A stretch of 64,000 nt of DNA from positions 32,376,482-32,440,481 of the forward strand of contig NC_067126.1 in assembly GCF_021347895.1 (NCBI RefSeq), written 5' to 3'. The notes below the pieces were generated by a model that worked only from the letters and a program-made list of their open reading frames with translations, did not search any database and had not been told where the DNA came from. The position numbers and the translations under genes are program-made. This stretch comes from Acanthochromis polyacanthus (taxonomy: Eukaryota > Chordata > Actinopteri > Pomacentridae). Below are positions 1 through 13,306 of the stretch, one piece after another. Within the stretch, counting starts at the first letter, position 1. Each line of letters begins with the position of its first letter.

Positions 1-7
1 ACATTAC

Positions 8-3000
8 CCAGTGTCCTCCATTATGCAGCCAGACCACAGGCTAGCACAACCACATTCCTCTGCAAAACACAAGACACAGAAAGCAGGAAAACCGCAGGAA
101 GGCACAAAGTCAGCGAGATAATAGATTTTGGATTTGAATAAGATTTAGGAAGCATTTCAAAGGAATATGTTCAAATGATGAGAATCATCATTAACTAGTG
201 CATTTGGCACCTGATATCCAAAGGTTCTGCTGAATAATGAAGAATTCCTCCTCTCTATTTTTCACTGACATGCTCACTGTCGGCCGGTTTGGGACCGTGA
301 AAGAATTCTGCTGACGGTTAACAGTTTTTCAGGCTTGCGATTTCTAGCCTGGCAGCTGTTTGATGACTTTGCCTCATTAAACACTGAGATCTCAAATCTG
401 ATGGCACAAATCCCTATTTGAGACGGACACGACGCAGTCTACTTTTGGACCACTTTTTTTTTTCAAAAGACAATGAGCTCATCTCTCCATCTGTCACTCC
501 TGGCACCGAATCTAAAGAGACAGTTTGATCCAATCAAAAACACCTTTTTGTTTTGCAGGCACCCTCTGCTATTTTAACCTTGTGGACTCCAAGCAGTTGT
601 AGAGCGTGATTTATTTATTTGTTGTTGCTTCTGTCACATTTTTACTCTCTATGGGCTCACTTTTCAGTGCTGCACCTCTGACTGCTGAGTCTACATACGT
701 AGATATGGTATTTTGTCATTGCTTTCATACTTACCTATCTGCTTTGTGTAAAAATAATCTGCAGTTGAGCCAAAAAGCTGCAGATTTTTCATCATGGGAC
801 TACTGGTCACAGCTTAGTCAAAAATCGTTTTTTCTGTTGTGCTAGAAGTGCACAATGATTGTTTGTTGTAGAATATGGAAAGAGAAAATATGTGGATTGT
901 AGATAGAAGCGATTCCGATGAAATACAACAATGTTAAGCTTAGACTTGATTAAAAATTAGATTTTGTTCTGTTTTGACAGCTTCTTGCTCTAATAAATAC
1001 AGATTTTTTGTTTGTTTCATATTATTTAATGCCGAAAGATATGTCAATATCCAGACCTAAAATGTAAACTGCACTTTATAAAACTAAATTTATATCAAAA
1101 TATACAAACTTAAATTCAGTCCATCAAGTATTATAATAGTGTGTTTTGTTTAAATAAATACTCAGAAATGTGAAATTAAAACACAATTTTTTAAATCCTA
1201 TTTAAACTTTAAGTATCCAGTCATGTCAGTTATTTTAGTTCAGAATATCTGCCATTGTGTCAGCATTGTGGAGGGCATGCAGAGTTTCTTGTGTTGTTAG
1301 AATTCTAAAGAAACATTTCATTTAAACAACAATGTCTCAGATTAAGCAGCAGTGGTGAAAAACCTGCTCTGATCTTTTATTTAAATCTTTCCTTGATGCA
1401 TTCATGTGTTCATCGCTTTGATGTCGCAACAGGCAAACGTGGAGCTGATTTTAATTCATCTCTATATGCTCTATATATTAGGTTACATACTGTTGGGCAG
1501 ATTGTTAATTCTTCTCTGGGAACCAATAAAGCCCAATTGGTTAATAATGTTATTCATTTGAATCTGGGCTTTCTGTGTGAAATTTGCACACAACAAACTG
1601 AAGTATTTAGATAATTTAGTGGAGTTTAAAAAGCAAAATTTGCTTTTTAGGTAACAGAACAACTAATTATATATCAACTAAATTACAAGCATCTCAAATT
1701 TGTTCTTAAGTACCGTACTTACATATAAATAACTCAGTTACTTTTCCACGTTTCCGGTCACACCACAAGCTGTTTTGTGGACATGTTTTTTATATAACTT
1801 TCTTTTCAAATGGCCCACAGAAAGAGCCAGATATCTCAAAATCTCTGCAATTACCCCAAGAATGACCAATAATATTGACTTAGCAGGAAATGTGCTAAAC
1901 AAGTTACACTAAGTGCATTTAGAATTCATAGGAACAGAGCTAGATGTCATCCAAAGCGCATCTCCTTCAGAAACAACTAAAAGTATGTTCAATGCTGCAG
2001 CAAAGGGCTTACAGCTGTGTCTTAGTGTTTTTTAGGACTGAGGCATCATCTGAAAGGTCATCCTGACTTCAGCGTGGTTTTTTATTCCACTGTTGGGTCG
2101 GTGAGGACAGAGAGGAGAAATAACTGAGATGAGCGATCACAGGGTCGACAAGAAAACTAATACTGATGTAATTTAAGTTGTCATGAACCCTGTGAGTTCA
2201 GCCCTCATTCATCTTCCTCACTCATTCTAGCTGTGACTTAATGAAATATGCTGCATGTATACTTCTCTTGGATGCTGGGTCCCACTGGATGCCCAGGTTC
2301 TGTGCCTAGGTCTGGGGCTAGAGACCCCACCATGGACCAGGTGGTGCCGTACTGTGGGCACGACACAGAGCAGAGATTATTCACCTGCAGCCTGAGATGC
2401 ACGCACACAGTGATGCTGGATGTCTGACAGCAAATCTCACCTCATTGACCCCGACTCCACGGCTCGCTGAACACATGCCTCCAAAATATGCGGTGCTGCT
2501 TCTGCGGTAGTGGAAGGTCACATTTCTACAAGAATGATGAAGGTCAAAGAGGAAGGCGTGAACAACACAGGGACGGCAGAAACATCACAGAGGATTAGGT
2601 CAGTCAAAGAGTGACCTGAAACAAACACTTTATGTGAGTATTTGCTTCTGAGGACACAGAATAGTTTCAGCTGTAAGTCACATCCGACTAAGAGCACCAT
2701 GAACTTACAAAGAGTATAAAATGAGCACAGAAAGTTGCAGAGAAATGATGTCCAACTAAGCTCTTAGTGAACTTTGTTGCAATCTTCAGACGTTTAGTGG
2801 TCAGAATCAGATGTACTGCAGACAATATGGAGTTCAGTTACTCCATAAAAAAATACAATAACAACAAGAATGCATTAAGCAAGAATGAAGCACAACAACT
2901 GCCCTAAGTGGATTTCTTTCTTCTAGGAGGCGACTGGTATTTAAACATAGACTGGGCATTAAAATAGTATTTGAGAGGTACCAATTCTTTGTTCTAAGAA

Positions 3001-6000
3001 AGTAGTAACTGACACTTCTGGTAAGTAAGGGCCACAACTCTTTCACAGTACGCAACAATTTCCAATTTGCTCTCCAAACATGATTCTCCTCTGTGGGTGA
3101 TTTTCAAAGCATTGGCAGACAAAGATTCTGTATAGAGCCAAAAAAAGCTAGAAATGGCCACAGCAAGCACTTTTACAATTATTATTATACTGCTTGCAAA
3201 CAAATGCAATGGGGACTATCCCAGAGAATGTTTTCCCCTACGAGCTTTAAGACATTTAAATCATGAGAGGAAATTCATAAAACTGCAGGAGATTCAAATT
3301 AATACCTAAACGCTGCATTAAAGCTGCACTAAAAGTTTAGTCTGATTGAAAACGAACTTCGAGAGGAGCTGCACAGAATCGGCGTGGTGCTTGATGCTTG
3401 CTGCCTGTACTTGGCAAAATCTCGCCAGCATTTCCAGCGGCCCTCACACTTATGGGATGTGATCCTTGTCCGTCCAGATCTCCACAGCAACGAGCACCAC
3501 ACGCGTATGTAGCTGCGTCTTTGAAGATCTGCCATTGAAGCACGCAGCGAAGGGAAGCGCAACGAAAGACAGAGCAGAGAGAGACAGACAGAACAGAACA
3601 GGGTGTAAATTTCAATCTGAAGTGCCGAGGAGGACAGAACGGGCGATGTAGCACATTGGGAATGGACAGGGAGAATAAAAGGGGGCCGTTAAGAGACGAA
3701 ACGAGCCAACATGGATATAGTCTATATCTACATCTGTCTTGAAGCCGTGTTCATACAAACTGAAAGAAACAATGCGATGTGCGCACCTTTGCCATAGTTG
3801 TTGTTGCACTGAAGCTTAACATGCTGATTGTTCGAGAATGTAATGTTTGCCTACGTTCTCCCAAACCTTTAGTTTAAACATTATGAGTATTAGCAGTAAG
3901 AACAGCTGAGGCTGACATGGGAATGCCATTTAGTTTTACAAGGTACTTGCAAATAAAATATGATTGCTTGCTCTTGAATGGTTTTTTATGCCTTTTTATT
4001 CTGCTTATTCTCTGAAGAACATATACCCCCTTGTGCGACAGTAAATGTACACTGACCCTTGAATCTTGAATTATAAGCAGTCCGTCACTGGGACAAAGTC
4101 GAATCTAGTCCTGCCGTGTGTGAGAGGAAAAGTCAAATATCTGGGGACTAATCCATAATATAGAGGTGGAATTAATGTTACAGGCTAGGTGACCTAAAGG
4201 CACAAGAGGAAATTCGAGGGAGCACCAAATTTACTGTATTTTCACTAAGGAGGACATGTCAGTGAAGGAAAATCCATTAAAAAAAGATTAATGTTGGGAT
4301 ATAAATTCTAACAGCGAAGCAGACATTACACATTTCTCAAAGGGTAAAACTAAAAGCTTACTCACACCATCCACAAGATTCACTACTGACTGTGGCAAAA
4401 TTCCTCGTGTGCTGCTGTTCTTGTGTCGTTTATACTGCGGACAGAAAGAGAGAAAAAACCAAGAGAAGATAATAAGCTGCAGTGATTTGATGATGCACAC
4501 ATGTATGATGCAAAGTGTGCTACATTCAGTAACACTGCTCCCTCTGGTGGGAAAGAAGCAGACTAGGTCTAAAATATTAATGAGCTGTTTCTATGTAGGC
4601 TATATGAGAAACTAACAGCCATAGTCAGTGTGAAATGATGAAAGACGTCAAAGCAGGCCTTTAAGTTGTTTCTGAAATCACATACCATATTGTGGTCACT
4701 GACTATCATGACTTCCAAATATTTCATCTCCTCAAATACATTGCGAGGCATCTGCAAAACACAACACCAATGACAAGGTATAATTTGGAGTCCTTGTATC
4801 ACCACACGTCTGACCATGCACACTGCTGTAAAGTTATTATTGTAAGCTCATTATATAATGAATCAGGGTGGGTGCACTAAGTTGATGCATTACTTTAAAA
4901 AAGGAGTGAAATCAGAGACTTACTGCTCGCTTTTTCCTGCGCTTCAGCCAGGATAATTCATCCAGCTCTGAGAAGAGCTGCTCCTCCTCCTCCTCTGCAA
5001 ACACACACACACACACACCACAAAGAAACAGTGACACTTGAATGCACTTATTAAGTATTTACAACTGCAAAGGCTTTTTATTTTACAAGGTCAAGTAACA
5101 GGAATGGGTCTTGCATGCGATTTTCCTTCTAAAACTGTCTCCCTAAATTCCACTTGAAGCACGCCAGAAAAGAGACATGAGATTTGTCACCATGGCAGAA
5201 GTGGAAGAAACGCAATCTTTCATGCTTTGTGGATGTAACTAAGAAGCATTTGGTCCATAATTTCTCACGTGTTTTTACTTTCCGTTGCAAAAGCCATAGC
5301 AATTTTACTGTAACCACTCGTGGCCATATGTGCGTGCTTCATGCTGAATATGTGGAGGGAAGATAATGTCAGGAGAGGTGTGGCAGCCGTCAGAGGCAGG
5401 AAAGTGATGGAGAAGGTTGTTTTGAAAGACTGATGACAGTGATGGAACTCACCCTGTTCCTCTGAATCATTGTTCCAGGGAAGGGAGGCTGTTCTTCTGA
5501 GTTTGTGAGGCCTTGCAGCTGTATCCTGCAGGGGCGAGGCAGACAAGTGAAAAAAGACTTATGAGGAACTGGGCCAAATGTGTCACGAATCTGAACCCCA
5601 ATCATCAGACAGTTGGCAGAAAAAAATAGTGAATGCATGTGCATTTCTATCTACTGCTGTTATGTAAATATTAAAACTTTGCAGCAGCGGATCATAATAT
5701 TCCGCCACTGCAGAATGAGATGGCATAGATGAAAGAGCACCAGTCAAAACGTAAAGTAAAACTAAGACTATGAATCTGTTTACATGATGGAAAGCTTGAT
5801 AACGCAGAACAAATTCGGGAGGTGCTGAACAACCGGCTGTGTGCTTCTGGAAGAATTCTGGAACAGCAGAAGCCTGAGACACATTTACATCACATGATTT
5901 CTGTACACCATCATTTATTCACTATGCTTGTTTCATTGCACTAACTCGCATGCAACCTTTATTAGCATCAAGTTTTCTGCTTCTCCCAAGCATAAAACCT

Positions 6001-9000
6001 TTTTTGTAGTATTTTGGGACTTTCCAGGCTGGTGTTTTTATGCACAAATTGAAACTTTACTACATCTTCATGCAAACCACAATCTGAAAAGAATCTAATC
6101 AATATCATGAAATTGAATTCAACTACTCAGACCCACTAGTAATGCTCTGAAACTCAAAATTTGAGTTTGAAAAGCATGTTTTTGTTAAAAAAAAAAAAAA
6201 AAGCAATTACATGTTTCAGAGACAGAAATTATAAAGGCAGAATGTCAGATTTTTAATTTTCTGACAGTCCTTGAACTCCTCATCTGTGACATAATGTGTG
6301 GTTGGCATACTTAATCAAATCAAATAATCCAAATCACTTATTCTACATGTCTTATTTTAAATATTTGGCAAAAATAAAGCATTTGCTCTCGAACATGTAA
6401 AAACCACAAAATGCTGCTGTAAAACCATTAGTGACTCAGGATTGACTGACGGATGCAGCAAAAATTCAGGGACTTTTTGGCTAAACTAGGCTGAACTGTT
6501 TTTCTACAGAGCAGATTGGAAAAAAGTATGGAAGCAAATGAAACATCCAGACCGTAAAACATCTATAGCATGTGAACTCCCCATGTTTTTTCCAGCACTG
6601 CGTGTATTGAATTCAGGGTTTTCCATTTTTCTAAACTAAATAATTAAAGAAATTCAACTTTGGTGTTTTCTTTTTTATGCTTTATGGCACCGTAACTTTG
6701 TTACACTACACAAAAGACATTTTAAAGCTCTCTGTACTTCCAGCCATGATTGAGCTGTTTTCATAGAGGTGCAAGACTTTACATTACAAAGAAAATGCGC
6801 CCACAGTGAGAATAAATGTGACAGGAGCAGCTCAGGGTTCGGAGGGGTAACACCTGGATTTATGATGACTAATATACAGCAAAGATGCTATTTGTTTTAC
6901 TACAGCAGCATATCAAATCATAAATTCCATGCATTTAAACAATGTCAGAATAATAGAACTAGAATATTACAATATAAGCTGCTATATTTAATTACAAGCT
7001 CGAATTCTTTTGGCCGGACATGCTTTATTATCTCATGTCCTTCCTTTAAAACCAGGAGTATCCTTGGAGAAATCAGGACATTCTCAACTGAAGACATAAA
7101 AGCAGGAAAAGAAGAGAGTTGTGCATGTGTTTCAGAAGTGTCAGAGGATATTTGTGTGAGATATAGTTTGGTTCTCTGTGACAGGAATAACTTACAATTG
7201 AATGGGTCTGTTGTAAGGGCTCAATTAGATACACATGGACTCCATCATCAAACATCCCGCTACCAGGCAGAGGAAGAAGAAAAGGGAGAGAAGCCAGTCG
7301 ATACTGAGTCAATAGACGCTAAGGAGCAGAGATGAGTATATTCACAGATATTCTGAACACAGCAAGGATTACACACAAACGCTGCTGTTCACTTACTGCA
7401 ACCCGTTGCAGGTAGATAAGGCCACATGGGAGTTATCGTTCCCTCTCACCTGGCCGTGGTAGTAACAGTGCTCACCGCCCTGCGGGAAGAAGACACAGCG
7501 CTACAAAGCAGCATCACAGCAAGCAGCTCTACTGGTAAGGCACGTGAACCGCGTCTACCTAATAACCATGAATATTCTAGTAGTTCTAAAAATGTAACAG
7601 CTTGTGTCACAGATGCCTGTTTGGCTTATTTGCTGTGCAAACCTGCAGGGGGTCTCCATCTATGCTGGAAGTTAATACATTGCATGGTGGGTCCTGGCAC
7701 TAGTAGTGACTCAGCTGTCAGATCCAGGGTAAGCAGAGGACAATCCCCTTCCTCCCCCATCACCACCACACCCCACGTCTCTCTCTTTCTTTCTCTTTCT
7801 TGCTCCCTCTCTCTCTCTCTCACTTCACCCATCCCACCCTGCACTGATACTGCAGAGTGATTTCTTTCCCTCGTCACGTGACCAGAGCTCCAGCAGGAGC
7901 TGCAGGGGAGCAAAACCCTGCTGATTCAGCTACAGTATGCCCAGCCCAGCTCTCTGCCTGATTCAGCAGCAGCAGCAGCAGGAACCAGCTCTGATCCCCC
8001 TCTCTCTACCTCCACTTTCCTTCTGTTTTATATATCTGTACATTTTGTTCTTTTCCTTATCCTGCAAAGATCGCCTCCATCTGGATTAATTTCCCAAATG
8101 GATATTTGTTTGCATCTTTAGTTTCACAGCCACTTTGTTCCCATAAGGCCTATTTGCTTCTTTTATTTTACCAACAATAAGTATGAAAGACAATAAGAAA
8201 GATCATCTGTATTCTAACATTACCTTTGACAGAACAGGTTTTCCCCCTTCATAGTGGATCTCAACATAATCTGAAGACAGCAAGTCACTGATGAGAAACA
8301 AAGACCGCAGTTAGTTAAGGTGGAAGGATATGATGCAGCAGTGACAATAAAAACACTCACGAGCCCGCTAGTCTGTCTGTCTGACTCTTGCTTTCTCTGA
8401 CTCAGATACTGTGGTTTTAAACGAGCGGTGAGTAGTGCTTTGGCTGGCGTTTAAACAGGAACACTCATCACCACTGCGACCGGATTAGGCTTCACAAACA
8501 CTCCCATTGCCTCTCCAAAGTGCGGTGGAGATGTTAAATGTTGCCTGCCCTCCGGAAAAATTATGATGCATGCACTCCTGAGGATAATTAACGAGTCCTG
8601 CAAGAGGCTGCACAAACAAAACCTGGATTTGGTAAAAAAAAAAATTAAAAAAAAGAAGAAGAAAAATCTCTCCACAACATGTAAACAAACAGCACTGTGA
8701 TAAAAGCTCTCACTCATTATGCAAAGTTAAATTAGAAAATCTAAAACAAGCATCTGAATGTACATTTTTTCACAAGTTTCTTCCTCATATTTACCAAAAT
8801 GACACCAGTGATTGAGAAACAGCACAGACAACAGGAACAGGAACAAGTTACCCCTTCTGAAAGCTGCCAATGAGGCCTAATGTGATAAATGATTGTCAGC
8901 CCTCGGCTTCACCTTGAACACAACAGTCGTCCCGGCGGTTCCTGCTGTCTGAGTCAGCGTCCCTCACCATTACACATACTCAATCTGTTAGCTGACTTCA

Positions 9001-12000
9001 AGAGACTGCAATTTCTGCCACAATGGCGCTTTTTTCTGAGTAACCTTGCAAATCAAAAACATCCTCTCTCTCTCTGTGGACATGTAGCCGTGTCACAGCG
9101 TGGAGGGGAAAAAAAAAAAAGAAAAAAAGGAGGGGGATGGAAGTGATGAATCTGTCTTGTGACACCGGCAGTGTGACATTTTTGAGTGATGCTCAGCAGC
9201 ATGTGAGCAGGAAGTGCACCATTATGAGAGGAGAGTCGAGGCATGAGCAGCATCACTGAGAGATTCCTGAGTGAGGGGCTATTTATAGCTTGACAGATGA
9301 GGCGAGGCGAGAAGAGTGGGCTACACCGGAGTGTACTGGTGTTTGTATGAGTGTGTGTGTGTGCGTAGGTGGTCAGCGGCATTGCAGAGTGTGGAGGGGG
9401 CAAAGCGCTGGAACATGAGCATCTCAAAGGTTTGTTTAAATGTCCGTGAGAGCTACGACTGTGAGACCACGAGGAGGAAAGTCCTGCCCCGAAGTCTCTC
9501 TCCGTAGGTGCCACAATGCAGCAGGAGAAGCAGCAACGGCAGAGAAAAGCAAGAAAGAGGTGAGGCAGAGAGGGAGACTAAGAAAAAACTGCAGGAGGTT
9601 CTCACACTTGGCACCAGATCAAATGCAGCTCTAAAATCCGGTGCCAGCACGACGCTGTCACGCTGCTCATGCAATTTGCTTTTAATAAATGAGGATGCAT
9701 TGACGAAAGGTCACCAAAGTATTCACAGAAACACAGCAGGGTAAGAAATGCACCACAGTCCTTTTTTAAGATTCAGCTCCATTGATGCTAAACTTACGTC
9801 TCCTAAACGCGAGACTCACATTAAGTTGCTTAAATCATCGTTTCGGTGGCTCGCAAACCCAGGTGCAGTAAGAGGTGAGCAGATAAAGTGGCAACCATTG
9901 GCAGGTTGCAGACCTATCTATATTTAGATCAGTACTGTCGCAGCTACAACACTAAGCAGAATTCAAACCCCTGTTCTCACACAAAAAAAAGGCATCTCAC
10001 AGATAACCTACAAGCAAACAGCTGGGAAGCAAGGTCACACTTTCAAGCCGCTACACTGCTGTGAAGATTTTCTGTTGTATTCTGTTCTGTTAGGTGTGAG
10101 AGTGTACAAGGTAACATTTGTCAGACATGATGCTCTGTGTCTTCTGTGAGGCTGTGTGAGCCGGGAAGGACAGAAAGTTATCACTCTGCTACTTAATAAA
10201 TGCTACATGTAAACACATGTGATACAAGCGACGAAACATTTACACAGAGAGCACTGAAGATGTGTGAGAAAATGCAATTCTTTCATTTAACCTCAGAGAG
10301 TATTCTAAATGTAGAGCGAAGAAAGACAAACACGCTGCAGACAACGAGGCAGAAGACTCTCCCACTGGCCTTCCTGATACGGTGTATGATCTCCAAACAA
10401 CATAAAGCTCAACAGATTTCTAGAGTTGCACATTTGCACGGCAAGACAAATACTATTCGCTCCAGATAGCTGCTGAAATGTGCACTTTGTCAGCCTCTAC
10501 GCCGGTGCTGACATGATACCCAAACTGCTACGAAGATGGAAGAGCAGCCAGAGTAGCACTTTGCATCATTCACTTCATTACTGTGTGTGAACAGCTGTAA
10601 AAGGGGCTAATTCACAGGAGCTTAAGCTTATAGCACTTCCTCTATAATCTGCGATTGTCAGTCGGACACAGACTGAATATCCCACCACAACAGACGACAA
10701 TATAAGATTACAGAATCCAGTTTTATATCCCATTAAGGGACGTGAAATCCAATAAGCATTTTAAGTCATTGTAGCCATGTGCATTACACCATCATGCATG
10801 TGGACTGGCTACTTTATGGAGGGAGTAAATCAATATTACTGAGTGTCTGTATGGGACAGTGATGGAAGACCACAGAATAACTGTCTGCTGGCTCATTCTG
10901 ATGCAGGCCTATGAAGCCTTCATTCAAGTTGTTCAGCTGTTTGTCAGCTGAACTCAAACTGCTCTTAGTGCTTGGAATCCAGCATGCTGACCTATTCAAT
11001 TACAGTTTCCCTGATTACGTTATCTTCGACTGCTGCTGCATTAGTCACAGATCTGACATATAATACATATAATTTACAACCTATAGTCAACTATTGATGG
11101 GAATCACAAAGGTTCTCACCTTTGTCTCAGCTATGAAATGTATCAGTTGTGCAGTTTACGGTTCTGCTTTGTGTCATATCATCAAAACACCAAATCTGTC
11201 AATCAATATGTCTCAGTGCACTTAAGTCTTCTGTATGAGTCAATCATGACCATTTTTTCCCATTAATCCAATAGTTTTTTTAATTCTACTGTAGTTTAAC
11301 TTTTTCTACATGACATACCTTATTAATCAGGTCTACTTTAAAATTAGTAAAAGAAGTAGCTCTGCTTTAAGAAATAAAATATACATCCCAACTTTCATTT
11401 TCAGTTTTAAAAACATACTATATAGAGTGCTACATAATGTTTTTTATATAGTGTCTGTAGAGAGTGTGTGTCAGCCACTTTTCAATCTCAGCATGGTTAA
11501 AGATACTGATTTTCTGCACTTTTCAGCTCTTTGCTGTCAACATGACCTTGACAGCAAATACTGTTAGAAATGAGGCAAATTCAAGCTTATTTTCCTCCTG
11601 ATGTGTCTCCCATAAATGTAGCCAATGTGGCTGTACGAATCATGCCAACTTTGCACTCACCACCTCCGTTGCAGAGATTTTAAAAAATGAGGGCTTGCAG
11701 AAACTAACACATGCGCCTCATACAGCTTTTCAAATAAACACATCATTCATTTCAAAGGCTTGTCTCAGCATCTGACTAAAAGCAAACACAAAGAGTAAAG
11801 CTAACTGCACAGGTATCAAAGCCTTTAATGGCCACAGAGTCTGAGATGTAGCTACGAAATCAATAAAATTAGCCAAAATGAATCACTGCAGTCAGATAAG
11901 ATGAGGAGGACTCACTTGTTCAGCGACAGATCCAGAATAAATCTGGAGCCGAATGCCTCTAACTGGAAACTGGCTTGGGCGAGGTGGATCGCCTGCAGGG

Positions 12001-12596
12001 GAGGAAAAAGAACAGTCACTAATCAGATCATAGCGGCGTCTACAGAGCCAGAAAGCTCCAGAGTCCATGTTCAACATCATCTGCAGCCCAGCGGACAAAT
12101 AACAGATGTGTGGCATGAAAGGCAGAAGGTAATGTACGCTGCGAAAACTGGAAAAAAAGGCTTCTTTCAGCATGGCTGCTTTGGCATCACTCCAGATCTT
12201 AAAGAAACAGATTAATATTAAGCTTTAACACAAGCCATTATAGGGGCGTCACCACACATCTCGCTAACTTTTCCCAACATCCCAGCATCAATCTACCTCA
12301 TCCATCCCTTCCTTACCTGGCCTTCTGTGGGCTGGTTCTTGGCCCGGGTGTTCAGGTCATGGTAGGTGCTCTCCGAGTCCTCGTTCAGGTAGTAGATCAA
12401 CCGCGATGGGTAGGTGATCACATGCTCTACTGCATGGTGTGTTATGTTGTCTGAGGCAGGTGCTGCAGTTGCCTGTTGCTTCAGCAGTACTGCCACTGCA
12501 TCCCTCTCAACCTTGTCCTCTACTCCTTGAGAAACTGCCAGGGAATTTCCACCGCACAGATATGAAAAAAAGCAGGATCGACCCGCACACGCACAG

Positions 12597-12627
<31 letters not shown>

Positions 12628-13306
12628 GCCAGCTGTCATCCTTTATTCATGAAACACATTGATAACACTGAGCCATAGTGGCCGCAGCTTTAATGCAATT
12701 CTTCACGACACAGTTCGGCTTCACTGCTTACATGCCACACTACACTGACAGCTAAACGTGCTGATTTAGAACAGAAACTGCTTCATTTGACTAGAAACTA
12801 CTTTTGATTTGCTTGGTGCCAAAGTGAAAACTGCATCAGATCACTGCATTAAATCCAAGCAGCCTCAGACAGCAAGCAGAAAATATCACACATTTGAGCA
12901 GAAAAGCAGCCCAAGTTAGTGTTAATTCAAATGTGGCAACCACTCATAATAAAGAGCTGTGTTGTTTTTTTTTTATTAGCTGAAACAAAAGATGCTGAGA
13001 TGCTGTAGTCTGCCCTCATGCAGCATCACGTTGAAGATGCCGCATATTCAATTCAGTAATTCCCCCTCTCTCTCTCTGTGTGTGTGTTTTTGGTTACAAA
13101 TGCACCTACAAGACAAGATCTGACATTATTTCATCCAAACACAGAAAGTGAAATGTGCACCTAGTTAGCTGAAAGTGATGGGAAGGGGGGGGGGAGAGAA
13201 AGAAGCCAGCAGGCTATTTGCAATACGTACCGGATGAAGCTAGCGATGGATGAAGCCAAGGCGAGAGGACGCTGACGAGCAAAGTGGCCAGAAATATCAA
13301 ATGCAT
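8..13306 (-). CDS. adam23: adam23, 5' part; ADAM-family cell-surface protein, frame broken in two exons
   Basis: Catalytically inactive ADAM of the ADAM11/22/23 group, a neuronal surface protein that binds LGI proteins and integrins (family knowledge). Exons seen, 5' to 3': 13231-13306, 12317-12534, 11916-11992, 8224-8287, 7397-7479, 7196-7259, 5453-5525, 4924-4994, 4686-4751, 4366-4434, about 3358-3528, 2441-2525, about 2263-2351, 8-59. Phases agree across the junctions outside the two broken exons. Exon 1 starts [14 protein letters not shown], a signal peptide. The prodomain shows [13 protein letters not shown] and [10 protein letters not shown] furin-like site, KRRKKR, precedes the protease domain ([29 protein letters not shown]). 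The zinc motif HExxH is absent; QNLGIQW lies in its place, as expected for ADAM23. Exons at 3358-3528 and 2263-2351 need small indels to stay open. Disintegrin, EGF and membrane parts lie beyond the left edge. Identity is supported by the prodomain and by synteny with ndufs1 and ino80d. Confidence 0.88.
60..2262. other. adam23 intron, no other gene seen
   Basis: AT-rich sequence between the adam23 exons at 8-59 and 2263-2351. I see no coding exon, RNA gene or recognisable transposon. The short ORFs in it show no family likeness. Confidence 0.6.
2263..2351 (-). other. adam23: adam23 exon covering the zinc-site region, one frame break
   Basis: After a CCCACAG acceptor the exon reads [14 protein letters not shown]. 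One base later in frame it reads [14 protein letters not shown], ending at an AA/GTATAC donor. A single extra A in CTAGG would explain both the frame change and the apparent TAG. With that base ignored, the exon ends in the phase needed to join the next exon (8-59, beginning by completing a Lys, then [17 protein letters not shown]). Confidence 0.8.
3358..3528 (-). other. adam23: adam23 protease-domain exon with several frame breaks
   Basis: Read on the minus strand, the exon starts after a TGGCAG acceptor as IFKD. It continues one base out of frame as [20 protein letters not shown], then PISVR, PLEML, DFAKYRQ and [12 protein letters not shown], each in a shifted frame. Every block aligns in order with the matching ADAM23 exon. 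Read straight through, the frame meets TAA and TGA after DHIP. About five small indels, some paired and compensating, would restore one frame. The 3' boundary (CTCGAA then GTTCGT) is weak and uncertain. Confidence 0.8.
8288..11915. other. largest adam23 intron in the window
   Basis: A 3.6 kb intron between the exons encoding the FILDLSLN and [12 protein letters not shown] parts of the prodomain. It holds short A-rich and GT-rich runs (near 8631, 9108 and 9350) but nothing I recognise as a gene or transposon. Confidence 0.55.
12598..12623 (+). repeat. (CA)n microsatellite
   Basis: Alternating CA run immediately upstream (gene sense) of adam23 exon 2. It reads as (TG)n on the minus strand and lies in intron 1, so the long antisense Val-Cys run read through it is not coding. 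Confidence 0.95.

Noticed and set aside
3434..3440. TAA and TGA codons in adam23 exon 3358-3528 as true nonsense mutations
   Set aside because: They appear only when the exon is read straight through; a pair of compensating indels gives HIPISVRPLEML, which matches the family, so they are likely products of frame shifts.
6769..7335. 188-codon plus-strand ORF
   Set aside because: It overlaps adam23 exon 7196-7259 on the opposite strand and its intron; no family likeness.
12560..12622. Val-Cys repeat peptide at the start of the antisense ORF over adam23 exon 2
   Set aside because: It is translation of a (TG)n microsatellite in the intron before the real acceptor at 12535-12536.
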